The notes beneath the pieces are model-generated. The model saw only the letters and a program-made list of their open reading frames with translations, was not told the origin of the DNA and ran no database searches. A stretch of DNA of 64,000 nucleotides, taken from the NCBI RefSeq assembly GCF_001541345.2, contig NZ_LMVL02000005.1:413058-477057 (forward strand). Reading direction: 5' to 3'. Positions 16,308-25,164 of the stretch are shown piece after piece; positions within the stretch are counted from its first letter, which is position 1, and every line of letters begins with the position of its first letter. This DNA is from Gillisella vitis. GTDB taxonomy: Bacteria > Pseudomonadota > Alphaproteobacteria > Rhizobiales > Rhizobiaceae. Made by a program: the position numbers and the translations under genes.

Positions 16308-19300
16308 CTATGAAGCGTGAGCTTCGCCTTCCAATATCTGGAACTTCACGAATGCGACCTCCGCGGCCGTCTGATCGATTTTTCCAGCGAGGGCCTTATG
16401 CGGGCTCATGCAAAGCGGTTCGGCGATAGTCAACCCAGCTTTCAGATCGTCAAATTCTCCTACGAGACGAGACCAAAGCTGATCGGCGTATTCTAGCGCG
16501 AGCAATCTGTGCTCTGCACCACCTCTGGCCGCCTCGTCTAGAGCTTGGCGCTGGCGTTGGAACGAGTCGATGATCTGAGAGAGAACCTCGTCCTCCTCAG
16601 GATGAAGCGCGACCACGCCTCGCGCCAGGAATATCCCGGAAGCTTGCAGGCAGGCTGCAAACAACTTCTCGAAATTCTGTACAAGAACGGTCGATACGAA
16701 AGGCATATTTATATGCCCACACCATTCCTCTTCGAATTGAAGGTCAGGAAGGGTCAATTCAGAGGTCGGATTCATCGCGAGTGGCGCGATAATTTTGCCA
16801 TTGATTTTCGGCACGATCCTGAACATCCAATCCCTTTTGAGATATTCGCGACCGAGAGCTACCACCGCCTCAAAACCAGAGTTGTACTCGTCAAAATTTT
16901 CCACGCTAACAAGTATGGCCACCTCTTTCGCTGGCCAGAACGCCGAGTATTTATCAAATGGTCTTGTGATGCATTGAACGTGGATACCCGACTGCCGCAA
17001 TGCCGATTCCAGCCCGCCCAATACCTCGGTCATACGCTGTTCTGCCGCAGTGCGTGAACGCCGAGCGGTTGTCTGAACCGCCTTTCCGAGATCAGCTCTA
17101 CCGGCTACTTTTATAGCCGTCTGAACGGCGACCGGAGAGCTGTCCTCCCCGAACTCCCGCAAAATCGATGCTACATCGGCGAGACGCCGCGCCAAGGATC
17201 GCAATTGATCCATTGGAGGATTTGGTACTGTACGCCAGATCGCAGAGTTTGCATGCGAGCGGGCTTGCTCGGCGAGGTCTGTGGCAAAAGCTGCAGTGGC
17301 TTTCACACCAGATTCCGCCGTAACCTTATTCATCCGGCCCATCAGATTGCCCAGAATGCCGGTCAACAATGCGCCAAGGGTATCGCTTATCGATTCCGCG
17401 GTCGATCCGGGAGGTGACAATTCCTTGGGTCCAGCATAAGCAAGGTCGTTGACACGGCCGAGTATGTCATTCACTTCCTCTGCTAGGACCTGGGTGTCCT
17501 TGACTTGTTTTCCCTTGATCCATGTTTCGGAAAAGGTGCGAAAAGTCTTCTCCGTCCTAGCCACAAGATCTGCCATTTCACCGGCATAGCTGGTCAACGT
17601 CCCTGCCGATGATCTTGCCGTGACGATCTGATTAAAGGCCCTATTCCAGGATACGCGCGAGGGAGCGGGAATGTTCTCTCTCGGCATATTCTTTGACCAG
17701 GTCGCATAGGCACCGACGCGAATGGGCGCCCCTTCAGCATTGACTGCATCCGATGCCGCCGCCTCGGAACTGGGCGTTAAAGCGATCAAGGTGTCGCAAA
17801 TATCGCAGACCGTCTTATGCGGCTCGGTCTGAAAATCTTCGGCGAGCAGAAACCAGTTTGATCTGACCGTCCTGCCATGCTTGCCAGCTTCAAAAGCCGG
17901 CTCGGTTGCCCAAGGAGTTTGACGATGGAATGCAGCCAAAAGTGCATCCTCACCACCGAATGACGCCACTAATGAAGCTGCCAGATGGGGATCGATATGA
18001 TGAGCGGCAGCCAACATTGCGGACAGTTCCTTGATGTCCGGCTCGCCATCCCCGGAAATCTCCGGTGTCATCGTTATTTTTATCGGGGTGCCGCCATTGA
18101 GGGGAGCCACAGACGCAAACAGCTTTGCGGCGTCCCGGAGGCCCGTGCAGGGCGGAATCCCGACTCCCGTCGGTAACAAATCAAGGCATTCTCCTCTCAG
18201 GTCGCGTTTCCGGGCCGCACGAAAAGCCAGAATAGCTTTTTGAAAACGGTCCCAATTTTCGTTTTCAGATAGTTTTGGGATGTCGAGTTTAGGATCTGAA
18301 AACATCGCCGCAATGGACCAATTGGCCTTCGAAACGCCGTGCTCTTCCAAGACAGCTATGAATGTCCGGGCATGCTCTTCGAGACTAGCCAGTCCGAGCC
18401 CATGCAGGGTTGCCGACCAATATTCGAAATCATTCGATTGATGGAGCGTTTGCGCAATTTGTTTCAGGGCCTCCGTCACCCCCGCATCGTCCAGATCGCT
18501 GAAGAGAGAGCGGACAATCTGCGGCACCGTCTCGATTGATGCGGCTCCGAGACCTGTCCAAAGTGAATCCGACGACAGATAAACGGCTTCGTCGTGCGAA
18601 GCCTGAAGAAGGGCAGCCGAGCGGAGTGCGTGCAGGCCGCCGAGAATTCCAGGACGGCTTTCGCGGACAAGATGCTCGTCCATCAAACGCCGCAGGGCCC
18701 GGCCAACCGTCGTTGCAGGGATGCCCAGGCAATCCACCAGCCTCGCTACCTCAATCTCTCCGTTTCGGGAGAAGATTGCGGACGTGCATCTAATGATGGA
18801 AAGTTCATCTTCCCGGCCTTCACGTTCCCGCAGACGAATCTGATCTGTGACCACTTCGCTGAGACGATGGCCTTGCGTGAGAATGTGAACATATTCCAGC
18901 ATCAGGCCGTTCGATTGCTCGAACGCTTCGCGCCAGTGCACCCAGCTGGTTTTCGCGTCCGCTTGCAGTTTCGTCCAGACCGTTTCGGCCAACTGCCCGT
19001 CCAGTTTCACATCAACGATGCCGATTTCAGATCGAGCCGTAAGGAGTTCGATGTTTTCGCGCCGTGCCGATGCAAAGAGATAGACGCCTGGAACAGCCCT
19101 CAAATCCTGGGAAAGGACATTCCACAAGTCAGCGTTGCTCGGGTCTAAATCATCGAATACCAATCCAATTGGATTCTGATCCGAAGGACGGCGTGAATGG
19201 ACAAAGCGCATTAACGCCGCAACATCGTTGACGGTGGCCGACGAAGTGACCTGCAGCCAGCGAACTTCGCCTGCGAGTGCACTAGCCGCAAGCCAGAGCA

Positions 19301-20126
19301 GCGCGGACTTTCCGGCGCCGGAGGGCGCTGAGAGAACCACATGACGACGGGTGCGCAACGCCTTTACGATGCTGTTCGTTTCAGAGGGGCGCGGCACAAC
19401 TAGCCCGGCCACGATGTGACCTGGCTGCACTTTGGTCCCGAGGTAGAATCCCGGCTCCTTGAGAGGTGTCGTAAAATCGACGCTTTTAAGAGTGCCGGAG
19501 AGCAGCACACCTTCGATCGCAGATGGGTCCTGGGCTAGGAGCAGTTCGTTGATACGTTTTTCAATTTCCGTCGTTGAGAGGCGGCGCCTGTTTTCGAAGG
19601 AAACATTGGCATTGTATGCGGCAGCGTCCGCAACCATTCTGTAGATGTCGCTTGCTATACCTTCCACGAGGATTTCAGCTATAGACAGTTTGCCCGAGAG
19701 TACGCTGATAACTTCGGTTTGAGGAGATTTACAGACAACAACGTCGGGCCAATCCGCTTCGAACAGCGACTCTAGTGATCTCTCGGATATGCCTTGACGA
19801 CATTGTTCGAGTGCAACGACAAACCGCACGTCGGTTTGGGCAGCCGATGCAGCTTTGTCAGCCATTGCGGCCAATATCCCCCGAACTTCGCTCTCTCCAA
19901 ACGAACCTTCGTTGCGCGATTTGACTTGAACCCGAATAGGTCCAGTCGGTAGTTCGATCACACAGTCCTCAAGCCCCTCTGGCACGACAAAGCCGCTGGG
20001 AGCCTGCCCGGCCCACTGTCGTAATGCTATCAAGGTGATAACAAGGTGCTGATAATGAAACCCGCGATGAGCCCAGGCACCACTGCGCGACTTCTTCCAA
20101 GCTTTAGAGAGTAGTTCTTCTGTCAT
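16308..20126 (-). CDS. DUF4297/Cap4-like nuclease fused to large STAND-like NTPase (candidate defence protein)
   Basis: The 1272-residue protein begins with a region like the Cap4/DUF4297 double-strand DNA nuclease domain: RGFHYQHLVITLIAL, then E50-x3-D54 in PEGLEDCVI and the catalytic QVK (67-69) in IRVQVKSR. A P-loop NTPase follows with Walker A APSGAGKS (267-274) and Walker B GLVFDDLD (321-328), then a winged-helix-like stretch and about 750 helical residues. It lies 92 bases upstream of the NERD-STAND gene in the same direction. In characterised relatives the nuclease is activated by the sensing domain and cuts DNA to stop phage growth; that activity is inferred here. Confidence 0.75.
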   Translation of the reverse strand: MTEELLSKAWKKSRSGAWAHRGFHYQHLVITLIALRQWAGQAPSGFVVPEGLEDCVIELPTGPIRVQVKSRNEGSFGESEVRGILAAMADKAASAAQTDVRFVVALEQCRQGISERSLESLFEADWPDVVVCKSPQTEVISVLSGKLSIAEILVEGIASDIYRMVADAAAYNANVSFENRRRLSTTEIEKRINELLLAQDPSAIEGVLLSGTLKSVDFTTPLKEPGFYLGTKVQPGHIVAGLVVPRPSETNSIVKALRTRRHVVLSAPSGAGKSALLWLAASALAGEVRWLQVTSSATVNDVAALMRFVHSRRPSDQNPIGLVFDDLDPSNADLWNVLSQDLRAVPGVYLFASARRENIELLTARSEIGIVDVKLDGQLAETVWTKLQADAKTSWVHWREAFEQSNGLMLEYVHILTQGHRLSEVVTDQIRLREREGREDELSIIRCTSAIFSRNGEIEVARLVDCLGIPATTVGRALRRLMDEHLVRESRPGILGGLHALRSAALLQASHDEAVYLSSDSLWTGLGAASIETVPQIVRSLFSDLDDAGVTEALKQIAQTLHQSNDFEYWSATLHGLGLASLEEHARTFIAVLEEHGVSKANWSIAAMFSDPKLDIPKLSENENWDRFQKAILAFRAARKRDLRGECLDLLPTGVGIPPCTGLRDAAKLFASVAPLNGGTPIKITMTPEISGDGEPDIKELSAMLAAAHHIDPHLAASLVASFGGEDALLAAFHRQTPWATEPAFEAGKHGRTVRSNWFLLAEDFQTEPHKTVCDICDTLIALTPSSEAAASDAVNAEGAPIRVGAYATWSKNMPRENIPAPSRVSWNRAFNQIVTARSSAGTLTSYAGEMADLVARTEKTFRTFSETWIKGKQVKDTQVLAEEVNDILGRVNDLAYAGPKELSPPGSTAESISDTLGALLTGILGNLMGRMNKVTAESGVKATAAFATDLAEQARSHANSAIWRTVPNPPMDQLRSLARRLADVASILREFGEDSSPVAVQTAIKVAGRADLGKAVQTTARRSRTAAEQRMTEVLGGLESALRQSGIHVQCITRPFDKYSAFWPAKEVAILVSVENFDEYNSGFEAVVALGREYLKRDWMFRIVPKINGKIIAPLAMNPTSELTLPDLQFEEEWCGHINMPFVSTVLVQNFEKLFAACLQASGIFLARGVVALHPEEDEVLSQIIDSFQRQRQALDEAARGGAEHRLLALEYADQLWSRLVGEFDDLKAGLTIAEPLCMSPHKALAGKIDQTAAEVAFVKFQILEGEAHAS

Positions 20127-20197
20127 GTCCTAGATTTGCATGCCTGAGCAATTGTGCAAAGAATTCACGGCCCCTTCTCCACAGCACTTGCTGTTTC

Positions 20198-20833
20198 TCA
20201 GCTGTGCGGTGGGGCCATATGCCCCAATTCCATAGCCTTACGGCGTTGGCCAGATGACAACGCCTTCCAGAAGTAGTGAACGCGTTCCGTTGGCATATTT
20301 CTCAAGTCGTCGACGTATCGGTCCTTTTTGAGTGTTATGACGAAGAAGCTGGGATCGTGATCAATATGGTTGGACCGCAATCGCCAGAACACAACAAAGG
20401 CCTGCTTCGGCGTGAGCTTTTTATTAGTTCGATAATATGCAAGCGCGCTAACGAGGATGCTGTTGTTTTCCGCCAGAGCCAGATTTTCGAGAGCTCGAAT
20501 GCAAGACTCTAAACGCATTTTCTTGGTCAGTTTTTGAAGGAACTTGCGTGCTTCATCCACAGTGAGGCGTCGGCCGCCTTCATAAACCCCGACGTCGAAT
20601 TGCAGGATGCAGTGCGAACCAACCATTAACGTGCTGTGTGTGAATTGGTTCTGGATCTCGAAGTGATATCGCAGTCCGTCTTGCTCGCAGAGCTTACACG
20701 TCTCAATAGCCTCTCCGTAGTCCTCGGTGGCGCCGGTGAAATGCCACTCGCTGAATGCGCTGGGCAACGTATCAGCGATTGAGAGAGGTAAAATATTTCG
20801 GCTGACGGATTGTGTATAAGTCACAATATTCAC
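20198..20833 (-). CDS. Zinc-ribbon-like protein overlapping kwaB
   Basis: A 211-residue protein with a probable metal-binding module at about residues 45-75: C-x2-C in ETCKLCEQDGLRYHFE and a third Cys in VGSHCI. The rest is basic and helical. It begins with GTG in a GTGA overlap with the kwaB stop, so it is translated with the Kiwa pair. Kiwa was described as a two-gene system, so this third gene may be an add-on or may belong to the next unit. I recognise the Cys pattern but no named family or function. Confidence 0.65.
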   Translation of the reverse strand: MNIVTYTQSVSRNILPLSIADTLPSAFSEWHFTGATEDYGEAIETCKLCEQDGLRYHFEIQNQFTHSTLMVGSHCILQFDVGVYEGGRRLTVDEARKFLQKLTKKMRLESCIRALENLALAENNSILVSALAYYRTNKKLTPKQAFVVFWRLRSNHIDHDPSFFVITLKKDRYVDDLRNMPTERVHYFWKALSSGQRRKAMELGHMAPPHS

Positions 20834-21747
20834 CCCGACGCTGATACTTTCTGTCGTCCGGAAGCTCTGAATGGATCTCCACCATCGCCCGCCAAATCGA
20901 GATGATAACGCCTTGCATCGAGCAGTTCGAGTAGCTTGGCTTCATCTGTGACACGGCACTGAAGGCGTCCGTCCTCAAGTTCCTGGAACTTAATGCCGTG
21001 CTTAGCTGCCATTGTTTCAATGAATGGCCGCTGAAACTTTGCTAGATTCGGATGTGCGGCGATAGACGCAGCGTTTCTTGCCATTCGCGGATGTCGGCTG
21101 ATCTTGTCCCTAATCCGCGAAAGGTCGAGAAATGGAATTGCATCATGAATCGCCTGCACCTTAACGGCGGCGGTCGCCGCCACATGCTCCACGATCTTGG
21201 CGATCTGTTCCACAGCGCGCACATTCAGGATGAAAACATGCGGATCTGTGACGATGACATCGAATTCCTGATCCAGGCGTAATACTTCCTCTTCGATCAA
21301 GACAAGCGTATCGTCAACGAGCCGCATGAGCCGGTTGCGCGCACTAAGTGTCCCTTTCAGTCGCGTCCCTTTCTTGATCGCTACGGCGCGCCTTTGCTGG
21401 GCGTCGGTGAACTCGCAAAAATAAAATTCAACATCGTGAGCATGGTCATGGAGGTTGGTTAGATCCGCCAGCGCTCCCGCATCGAATACCGACGACAATT
21501 CAGCCATGAATTCGCCCGCGCGCGCCGCATAAATGCGGCGCGGATTTCCATAGTCTTCGGAAATATCATGCAGCTCCCAGCCGGTTGGAATACTATTGAA
21601 GATCGCGATGGTATCGCGAAAAATTTCCTTCAATGCGTCCTTGGTGGGGCCGTCGGTTGGCACAAAATGCATATTTCCGTTGCTGCGAAGACGCACTCCG
21701 AAATTTACAGAGGCTATAGCAGCCGCATCGAATTCCTGATCAATCAT
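20830..21747 (-). CDS. kwaB: KwaB-like protein (DUF4868) of Kiwa antiphage system
   Basis: The 305-residue cytoplasmic protein has the pattern of DUF4868. There is a central region with IKKGTRLKG and then LDQEFDVIVTDPHVFILNVRAVEQI, a helical stretch, and near the C-terminus KLLELLDARRYHLDL. KwaB is the DNA-binding effector partner of the membrane protein KwaA in Kiwa. It overlaps the preceding KwaA-like gene by 8 bases, as expected for the pair. The assignment rests on remembered family pattern plus gene order, not on an alignment. Confidence 0.78.
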   Translation of the reverse strand: MIDQEFDAAAIASVNFGVRLRSNGNMHFVPTDGPTKDALKEIFRDTIAIFNSIPTGWELHDISEDYGNPRRIYAARAGEFMAELSSVFDAGALADLTNLHDHAHDVEFYFCEFTDAQQRRAVAIKKGTRLKGTLSARNRLMRLVDDTLVLIEEEVLRLDQEFDVIVTDPHVFILNVRAVEQIAKIVEHVAATAAVKVQAIHDAIPFLDLSRIRDKISRHPRMARNAASIAAHPNLAKFQRPFIETMAAKHGIKFQELEDGRLQCRVTDEAKLLELLDARRYHLDLAGDGGDPFRASGRQKVSASG

Positions 21748-22321
21748 CTATTGCCCTATCCACCAATACGTTTCCTCCCAGTCGATAACCAGTCAATGCT
21801 TCACCTTCGGGCAAATAATGTCGACGCGATATGATCGCATAAGTAATCAACCGATCTGCATGCCGGTCTTTTTCTGTTGTTCCCAGCTTTGCCTCGACTG
21901 TGAATATCCGATAGCCCCATATTGCGAAGATCAAATTCATGTAATGAAGTCGCATGTGCCAGAATAGAAACATGATGAAGAGGAAGGCGATTGATATCGC
22001 AACGATCTCGCGAAGCCCTCCGAGATTTGCATCGAACAAAGGTATCAGCATCGCGAAAAGATAGGTTAACAGATGCTCTCGTTGATCCTTTGATGTGCAA
22101 ACGCTAATTGTTTTGACGTTCTCGTTCTTTCTTGCCCGTCTGAAATACCAGTAGAGAATCAGGGTAGGGAGCAAGAAAAGTATCAGGCAGATCGGAACCC
22201 AAATAACATCCTCGACCGCCTCAACTCCCCGAATGGCCCAAAGCAGAAAAACAGGGCTCAGGCTTGACCAAACCAAGATAAAGCGAACCAGGCCAAGCCC
22301 TTCATTTACCCCCACACTCAT
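21740..22321 (-). CDS. kwaA: KwaA-like four-span membrane protein of Kiwa antiphage system
   Basis: The 193-residue protein has four hydrophobic segments (about 13-32, 38-60, 85-102 and 108-140). They are followed by the segment MNLIFAIWGYRIFTVEA, which fits the N-x-(I/L)-x(5-7)-GYR-x-(Y/F)-x-VE feature I associate with KwaA, and a short cytoplasmic tail. In Kiwa, KwaA senses phage attachment at the inner membrane and works with KwaB. The ATG at 22321 has a GGGGGA site upstream; the longer frame to 22513 has a nonsense-like N-terminus. It is the first gene of a possible five-gene minus-strand run. Confidence 0.78.
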   Translation of the reverse strand: MSVGVNEGLGLVRFILVWSSLSPVFLLWAIRGVEAVEDVIWVPICLILFLLPTLILYWYFRRARKNENVKTISVCTSKDQREHLLTYLFAMLIPLFDANLGGLREIVAISIAFLFIMFLFWHMRLHYMNLIFAIWGYRIFTVEAKLGTTEKDRHADRLITYAIISRRHYLPEGEALTGYRLGGNVLVDRAIDD

Positions 22322-22886
22322 AGATAATTCCCCCTTGCATTGAAATATAATGCAATTCTTGATTGACGCAACTTTATTACCTGAATCTATGGTGGTTACC
22401 GACAACAATGGAAGTCTTACAACCGCCCGCGTCCTGACGTCCGCGCCGGGCTCTATTCCGTCCGCGCCAAGGTTGCGGCCTCCACCGAACCCGCATGCGC
22501 GGTTTCGGCCCATCCGGGTGACGATCCCTGTCAGGGATTGAGCGGCGGCGTCTGATCCTCATCCGCCATATCGTTTGTTTGGCGCGCTGATGGCGCGCGT
22601 GAACCCTGTTTTCCAGCTTACATCGACGTCAGGGCTTGCTCCAATAGCCTCAGTCCCTCCGGCCCGCTCCATTCGGCCAGCCGCTGCGGTGGTCTGACCT
22701 CCCGTGTTGTCGAGACAAATCCGCCCACTGGGGCGGTGAGGCTTTGGCACCCTTCCTTTCGATCGATCGTCCAACCCGCTGACGCGGGCTTTTAGATTGG
22801 ACGCTCGGCGCTGGCCAAGGGTTCATGCGCGGCTTTGAAGAAAAGAGCTTCGCAGGTTCAACCCTTAAGACAAGCGAGGCTTCGCC
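22322..22886. other. Intergenic region with palindrome and repeat copy
   Basis: No credible gene is seen. The region must hold the promoters of kwaA (leftward) and of the antirestriction gene (rightward). It contains the 15-bp perfect palindrome ATCCCTGTCAGGGAT (22524-22538), one copy of the direct repeat CGTGAACCCTGTTTT (22598-22612), and a weak hairpin with CTTTT at 22775-22793. Composition is mixed, suggesting a join between modules. Confidence 0.5.
22598..22612. repeat. Direct repeat copy 1 (CGTGAACCCTGTTTT)
   Basis: A 15-base sequence identical to 25787-25801. The two copies bracket a 3.2-kb block with the ardC-like gene, a parE relic, the ParE/antitoxin pair and the resolvase. It could be a recombination or resolution site, or residue of a transposition event. 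Confidence 0.6.
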
Positions 22887-23801
22887 ATGAAACAGGACAT
22901 TTACGAGAAAATCACCACCCGCATCATTGCCGATCTGGAACGGGGCGTGCGCCCTTGGATGCAACCATGGAACGCTGAACACGCGGCGGGGCGGATCATC
23001 AGGCCTTTGCGGGCCAACGGCATCGCCTATCGCGGCATCAATACCATTATGCTCTGGTCGGAGGCTGTGGACAAAGGATATTCGGCGCCGATCTGGATGA
23101 CGTTCAAACAGGCGCAAGAGCTTGGCGGGCATGTCCGGAAAGGCGAAAGCGGCAGCCTTGTCGTGTATGCCAATACGCTGCACAAAACCGAAACAGATGA
23201 GAAGAGCGGCGAAGAGGTTGAGCGCGATATTCCCTATATGAAGGGGTACACCGTCTTCAACGTCGAGCAGATCGAGGGACTACCGGAGCAATATACTCAG
23301 GTAGCGCATAGTGTGCTTGATCCCGTTCAGCGCATTGCGGCAGCAGATGCCTTCTTCGCCGCCACCGGCGCGGAAATCAGTCATGGTGGAAACCGGGCCT
23401 TCTATTCCGAAGGCGCAGACCGCATCCAGATGCCACCTTTTGAAACCTTCCAGGACGCTGAGAGCTATTATGCCACGCTGGCGCATGAGGGAACCCACTG
23501 GACCAAACACAAGAGCCGCCTTGACCGTGATTTTGGGCGCAAACGCATGGGTGATGAAGGCTATGCCCGCGAAGAGCTGGTGGCCGAACTGGGGGCGGCA
23601 TTTCTTTGCGCTGATCTCGGTATCACGCCGGAAGTCCGGGAGGACCATGCCGCCTATATCGGCAACTGGCTGACCGTCCTGAAAGGCGATAAGCGAGCAA
23701 TCTTCACCGCCGCCGCCCACGCGCAACGCGCTGCCGATTTCCTGCATGCGTTCAGCAAGAATACGGTGCAGGAGGACGCGCAGCAATCAGAAGCGGCATA
23801 A
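22887..23801 (+). CDS. ardC: ArdC-like antirestriction protein
   Basis: The 304-residue protein has an N-terminal ssDNA-binding domain (residues 1-125, including RPWMQPWN and RANGIAYRGINTIMLW) and a C-terminal zincin-like peptidase domain with HEGTH at 200-204 (H-E-x-x-H) and a downstream Glu in REELVAELGAAFL. This is the ArdC architecture of conjugative elements, related to the N-terminal part of TraC primases. ArdC proteins bind incoming single-stranded DNA and protect it from restriction. It is followed by a 33-residue ORF and a terminator. Confidence 0.9.
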   Translation: MKQDIYEKITTRIIADLERGVRPWMQPWNAEHAAGRIIRPLRANGIAYRGINTIMLWSEAVDKGYSAPIWMTFKQAQELGGHVRKGESGSLVVYANTLHKTETDEKSGEEVERDIPYMKGYTVFNVEQIEGLPEQYTQVAHSVLDPVQRIAAADAFFAATGAEISHGGNRAFYSEGADRIQMPPFETFQDAESYYATLAHEGTHWTKHKSRLDRDFGRKRMGDEGYAREELVAELGAAFLCADLGITPEVREDHAAYIGNWLTVLKGDKRAIFTAAAHAQRAADFLHAFSKNTVQEDAQQSEAA

Positions 23802-23813
23802 GGAGGCGGAGCG

Positions 23814-23915
23814 ATGACACGCGAAAACCGTCCACCGATCCAGGACGCGCAACCATCTCGCTCCTTCCTCGTCGAATTTGAAACGAGGCTGCTATCTCCG
23901 CCTAGCCGGAGATAG
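23814..23915 (+). CDS. Short ORF (33 residues) after ardC
   Basis: It starts with ATG behind a strong AGGAGG site, 12 bases after ardC, and ends within a hairpin terminator. The residues are basic and polar with no recognisable feature. Because the ribosome-binding site is good and the frame stops abruptly in a terminator, it may be the truncated start of a former downstream gene rather than a functional peptide. Confidence 0.35.
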   Translation: MTRENRPPIQDAQPSRSFLVEFETRLLSPPSRR

Positions 23916-23920
23916 TTTTT
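23892..23920 (+). terminator. Rho-independent terminator after ardC
   Basis: A 9-bp perfect stem CTATCTCCG/CGGAGATAG with a 6-base loop is followed by TTTTT. It ends the ardC transcript on the + strand. Confidence 0.85.
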
Positions 23921-23948
23921 CACGGCGGTCATCAGAGCCGCCTCTGCA

Positions 23949-24048
23949 AAGGATGATATGCTTGCCATGAACGAACTGGTGGGGCGGTCCTCATGAATCC
24001 GCCCCATGCCGGGATAATCGCCCAATATCTCAAACGCGGCGTCGGGTT
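23949..24048 (-). pseudogene. Relic of a ParE-family toxin gene
   Basis: About 100 bases resemble 24690-24792 of the intact ParE gene downstream. In translation, FEILGDYPGMGRIHEDR corresponds to FEILGDYPNMGRIYEGR of the intact copy, after which the frame diverges. Both ends of the toxin are missing. It is a decayed duplicate or the remnant of an earlier toxin-antitoxin locus. Confidence 0.7.
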
Positions 24049-24619
24049 AAGGCTTTCCCTCGCCGGATAAAGATCGGTATGCCTCACTTTCGAAAAGGCC
24101 AAGGATTTGATCGAGTGGCAGATAAGAAATCACGGTTAGCTGTATCGGATTGATATCCGCTCAACGAGGGTCGCTATCAGGTCGCGTCTCTCTTCACCGT
24201 CGGGGTCGAGCATTTCTGCAATTTGCCGACCGTTCATCTTCAATACTCGCATACAAAATCCGATTATCCTGCGGTTGCTATGGATAAAGTTTTTTACGCG
24301 TATCGGTTCCATCTTCCCGCTTCTTGTTTCTAAAATTTCAGTCCCAGATTCTACCAGATAATTGGTTGGTAGCTTAGCTCAGAACTGCCTATTCGAGACA
24401 AAATCCTGACCTTATTCCCACCGAGACGCGCAGCGGCAGTCACGCGATTTAGTCGAAGCACCGTGGAGGACAGAATAGCCGTTGACGGAGTGATCATGCC
24501 GATATCTGGCGTCCGGGATGGTAACTTATGTGCGGGAGATTTCAGCTTCAAGCGTCGTCTGACTCGGCACCAAGCGGCGGGAGAACTGATAGCGGGTTAC
24601 CTGTCCACCCATTAGCCAA
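24049..24619. other. Intergenic stretch without credible gene
   Basis: Several short frames occur but none has a ribosome-binding site, domain pattern or coding bias that I can support. The stretch lies between the parE relic and the intact ParE gene and is probably decayed accessory DNA. Confidence 0.5.
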
Positions 24620-24895
24620 TCAATCGGATGCGTGTCTTTGTGCGCCGTGGAAAATTCGGCCGATGACGATCTCGTTCGAGCCGACCCGGTAGAGGATGAT
24701 GTGTTTACCGTGCACGAACTGGTGCGTGCGGCCCTCATAAATCCGTCCCATGTTGGGATAGTCGCCCAATATCTCAAAAACGGCGTCGAGTTCGCGCAGG
24801 TATTTTTCGGCCTGTGCGTGGCCGAAAGTTTCGACGGTATAGCGATAAATATCCTTCAGGTCGCGTTCGGCGCGCTGCGTAATCCTATGACGCAT
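24620..24895 (-). CDS. parE: ParE/RelE-family toxin
   Basis: A 91-residue basic protein with the ParE pattern: an N-terminal strand-helix (MRHRITQRAERDLKDIYRYT), LRELDAVFEILGDYPNMGRIYEG, and the C-terminal strands HGKHIILYRVGSNEIVIGRIFHGAQR. ParE toxins poison DNA gyrase, and RelE relatives cut mRNA on ribosomes; the ParE branch is favoured by the DYPxMGR segment. It overlaps the antitoxin gene by 11 bases and is translated after it. A longer in-frame start at 25018 reads through the antitoxin gene and is rejected. Confidence 0.85.
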   Translation of the reverse strand: MRHRITQRAERDLKDIYRYTVETFGHAQAEKYLRELDAVFEILGDYPNMGRIYEGRTHQFVHGKHIILYRVGSNEIVIGRIFHGAQRHASD

Positions 24896-25094
24896 GCGTG
24901 GATTCGGCGCGGGCTTCCCGAATAATGTCGTCGATCGATTTTTCACTGACGGGGCTATTAAAGCCCTCGTCAATGGCAGCCTGGATGGCTTTGCGCTTGT
25001 CGTTCGGCGAAAGCGCATCGAACCAAGCGCGCTGTTCCTTGGTCGGAGCAGCCCACGGATAGACGTCGATGCTGATGGTTTCGAGCATGTTCAT
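24885..25094 (-). CDS. ParE-associated antitoxin
   Basis: A 69-residue acidic protein immediately upstream of, and overlapping, the toxin gene. The order and size are those of a type II antitoxin. The C-terminal half (SPVSEKSIDDIIREARAE) is a charged helix of the kind that wraps the toxin. The N-terminal half (TISIDVYPWAAPTKEQRAWFDAL) does not show a clear ribbon-helix-helix, so the exact antitoxin family is uncertain. It is expected to neutralise ParE and repress the operon. Confidence 0.75.
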   Translation of the reverse strand: MNMLETISIDVYPWAAPTKEQRAWFDALSPNDKRKAIQAAIDEGFNSPVSEKSIDDIIREARAESTHAS

Positions 25095-25164
25095 GAGATT
25101 AGTATAGGCGAAGACGTCTGGAATTGCCAGAAAATTGGCGGCACCAGCGCCGCTCTGAAAACGA

